15,358 nucleotides of DNA from Candidatus Nanopelagicaceae bacterium. Lineage in GTDB: Bacteria; Actinomycetota; Actinomycetes; Nanopelagicales; Nanopelagicaceae. Every line of letters starts with the position of its first letter. Position 1 is the first letter of the stretch. Made by a program: the position numbers and the translations under genes. The stretch spans positions 1 to 15,358 of the forward strand of contig CANLAY010000005.1 in NCBI GenBank assembly GCA_947488635.1, given 5' to 3'. A model generated the notes under the pieces. The model ran no database searches, was not told where the DNA came from, and worked only from the letters and a program-made list of their open reading frames with translations. Of this stretch, positions 14,760 to 15,358 are shown piece after piece.

Positions 14760-15358
14760 GTGTTAATCATTGAAGGACTAATTGCCGGCGTATTAATTGG
14801 CTCAGTTTTGGGTTTCATCGGTGCCGGTGGTGCACTACTTTCGATACCAATTCTAATTTATGGCTTTGACTTCTCGGCCAGCCATGCATCAACTGCAGCC
14901 TTAGCCGTTGTTTTACTAGCAGCTTCATCGGGTGTGATTCCAAAATTTAAGTCTAAAGATGTCCTCGTTAAGGAAGCTACGGTTATTTGGGGAATCGGGT
15001 TAATTTCAAATATCTCAACTTCGCTAATCGCTCATCAACTAAGTGAACGATTTATCTTGACTGGTTTTTCATTGGTGCTATTAGTTGCAGGTAGTTCAAT
15101 GCTAATTAAACCTTTTGCCTCCGGCCCAGAACGAAAAATGCCACTCTGGGCTTTAATTTTAGTCTCGCTGGTAATTGGTTCGATGACCGGGCTATTTGGT
15201 ATTGGTGGTGGCTTCTTAGCAATACCAGTACTTGTTCTCTTCTTTCAAGTGCCACAAAACAAAGCAGCTGGAACTTCGTTATTAATCATTGCGCTTAACT
15301 CAATCACTGCCTTCTTCGGACACTACAAAATATGGAGTGAAGTTAATTGGACGGTACC
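14760..15358 (+). CDS. TSUP (TauE/SafE) family membrane transporter, 3'-truncated by window edge
   Basis: I translated this open frame by hand; 199 complete codons are present. The product is very hydrophobic and carries the duplicated glycine-rich motif of the TSUP superfamily: GSVLGFIGAGGALLSIPILI near the N-terminus and GSMTGLFGIGGGFLAIPVLV around residues 141-160. Each is followed by an AST- or GTS-containing helix (SHASTAALAVVLL and AAGTSLLIIALNS). Members export or import sulfite, sulfonates or other organic anions; the substrate cannot be told. The GTG at 14760 is the chosen start since it places the first helix at the N-terminus, but no ribosome-binding site is visible. An in-frame GTG at 14709 would translate the hairpin and looks unlikely. 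Six of eight lysines use AAA, in contrast to the DoxX gene. Confidence 0.85.
   Translation, partial: MLIIEGLIAGVLIGSVLGFIGAGGALLSIPILIYGFDFSASHASTAALAVVLLAASSGVIPKFKSKDVLVKEATVIWGIGLISNISTSLIAHQLSERFILTGFSLVLLVAGSSMLIKPFASGPERKMPLWALILVSLVIGSMTGLFGIGGGFLAIPVLVLFFQVPQNKAAGTSLLIIALNSITAFFGHYKIWSEVNWTV

Noticed and set aside
1..15358. CRISPR array, tRNA or rRNA genes, insertion sequences, prophage
   Set aside because: I saw no regularly spaced repeats with unique spacers, cloverleaf-like tracts, transposase-like products or flanking inverted repeats; the only tandem repeats are the 10-bp array before mraZ and a short A-rich one before rsmH.

Overview
The window is a dense, single-direction block of actinobacterial chromosome, with nearly everything on the minus strand and a short plus-strand segment at the right end. 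Base composition looks to be in the mid-40s % GC by eye, intergenic gaps are tiny, and several genes overlap by 1-8 bp. The SOS box (TTCGAACAGATGTTCGAA) is of the actinobacterial type, and MurE carries the meso-diaminopimelate signature DNPR. Together with the gene order, this fits a small-genome actinobacterium, possibly of the freshwater acI/Nanopelagicales kind. The phylum is well supported. The lineage is an inference.

Reading along the minus strand from right to left, the first unit (14081 down to 8917) looks like a damage-inducible operon. A promoter overlapped by a perfect LexA/SOS palindrome is followed by a small DUF6504-like protein, a second-type DnaE polymerase whose PHP domain looks inactive, a Y-family polymerase IV (dinB) overlapping it by 4 bp, and a DUF3040 membrane protein. 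A strong intrinsic terminator (8868-8892) closes the unit. This resembles a translesion-synthesis cassette in which DinB and DUF6504 stand where ImuB and ImuA' occur in other bacteria.

The second unit (8730 down to 1, continuing beyond the window) is the division and cell wall (dcw) operon: mraZ, rsmH (mraW), an ftsL-like gene, ftsI, murE, murF, mraY and murD. MurE, MurF and MurD are Mur ligases of the UDP-MurNAc-peptide pathway, and MraY makes lipid I from its product. FtsI cross-links septal peptidoglycan, FtsL is its small membrane partner, and RsmH methylates 16S rRNA. Two regulatory features frame the start of the operon. Upstream of mraZ is a run of five contiguous 10-bp repeats ending in GTGG or a variant, which I interpret as the MraZ operator. 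Between mraZ and rsmH is a nested hairpin whose loop contains CUUCCCC, matching what I recall of the mraW RNA motif.

The plus-strand segment (14195-15358) holds a DoxX-family membrane protein with its own candidate promoter and Shine-Dalgarno. A very stable 15-bp hairpin without a U-tract follows, and then the first 199 codons of a TSUP (TauE/SafE) family transporter cut by the window edge. No rRNA, tRNA, CRISPR array, insertion sequence or phage gene was seen.
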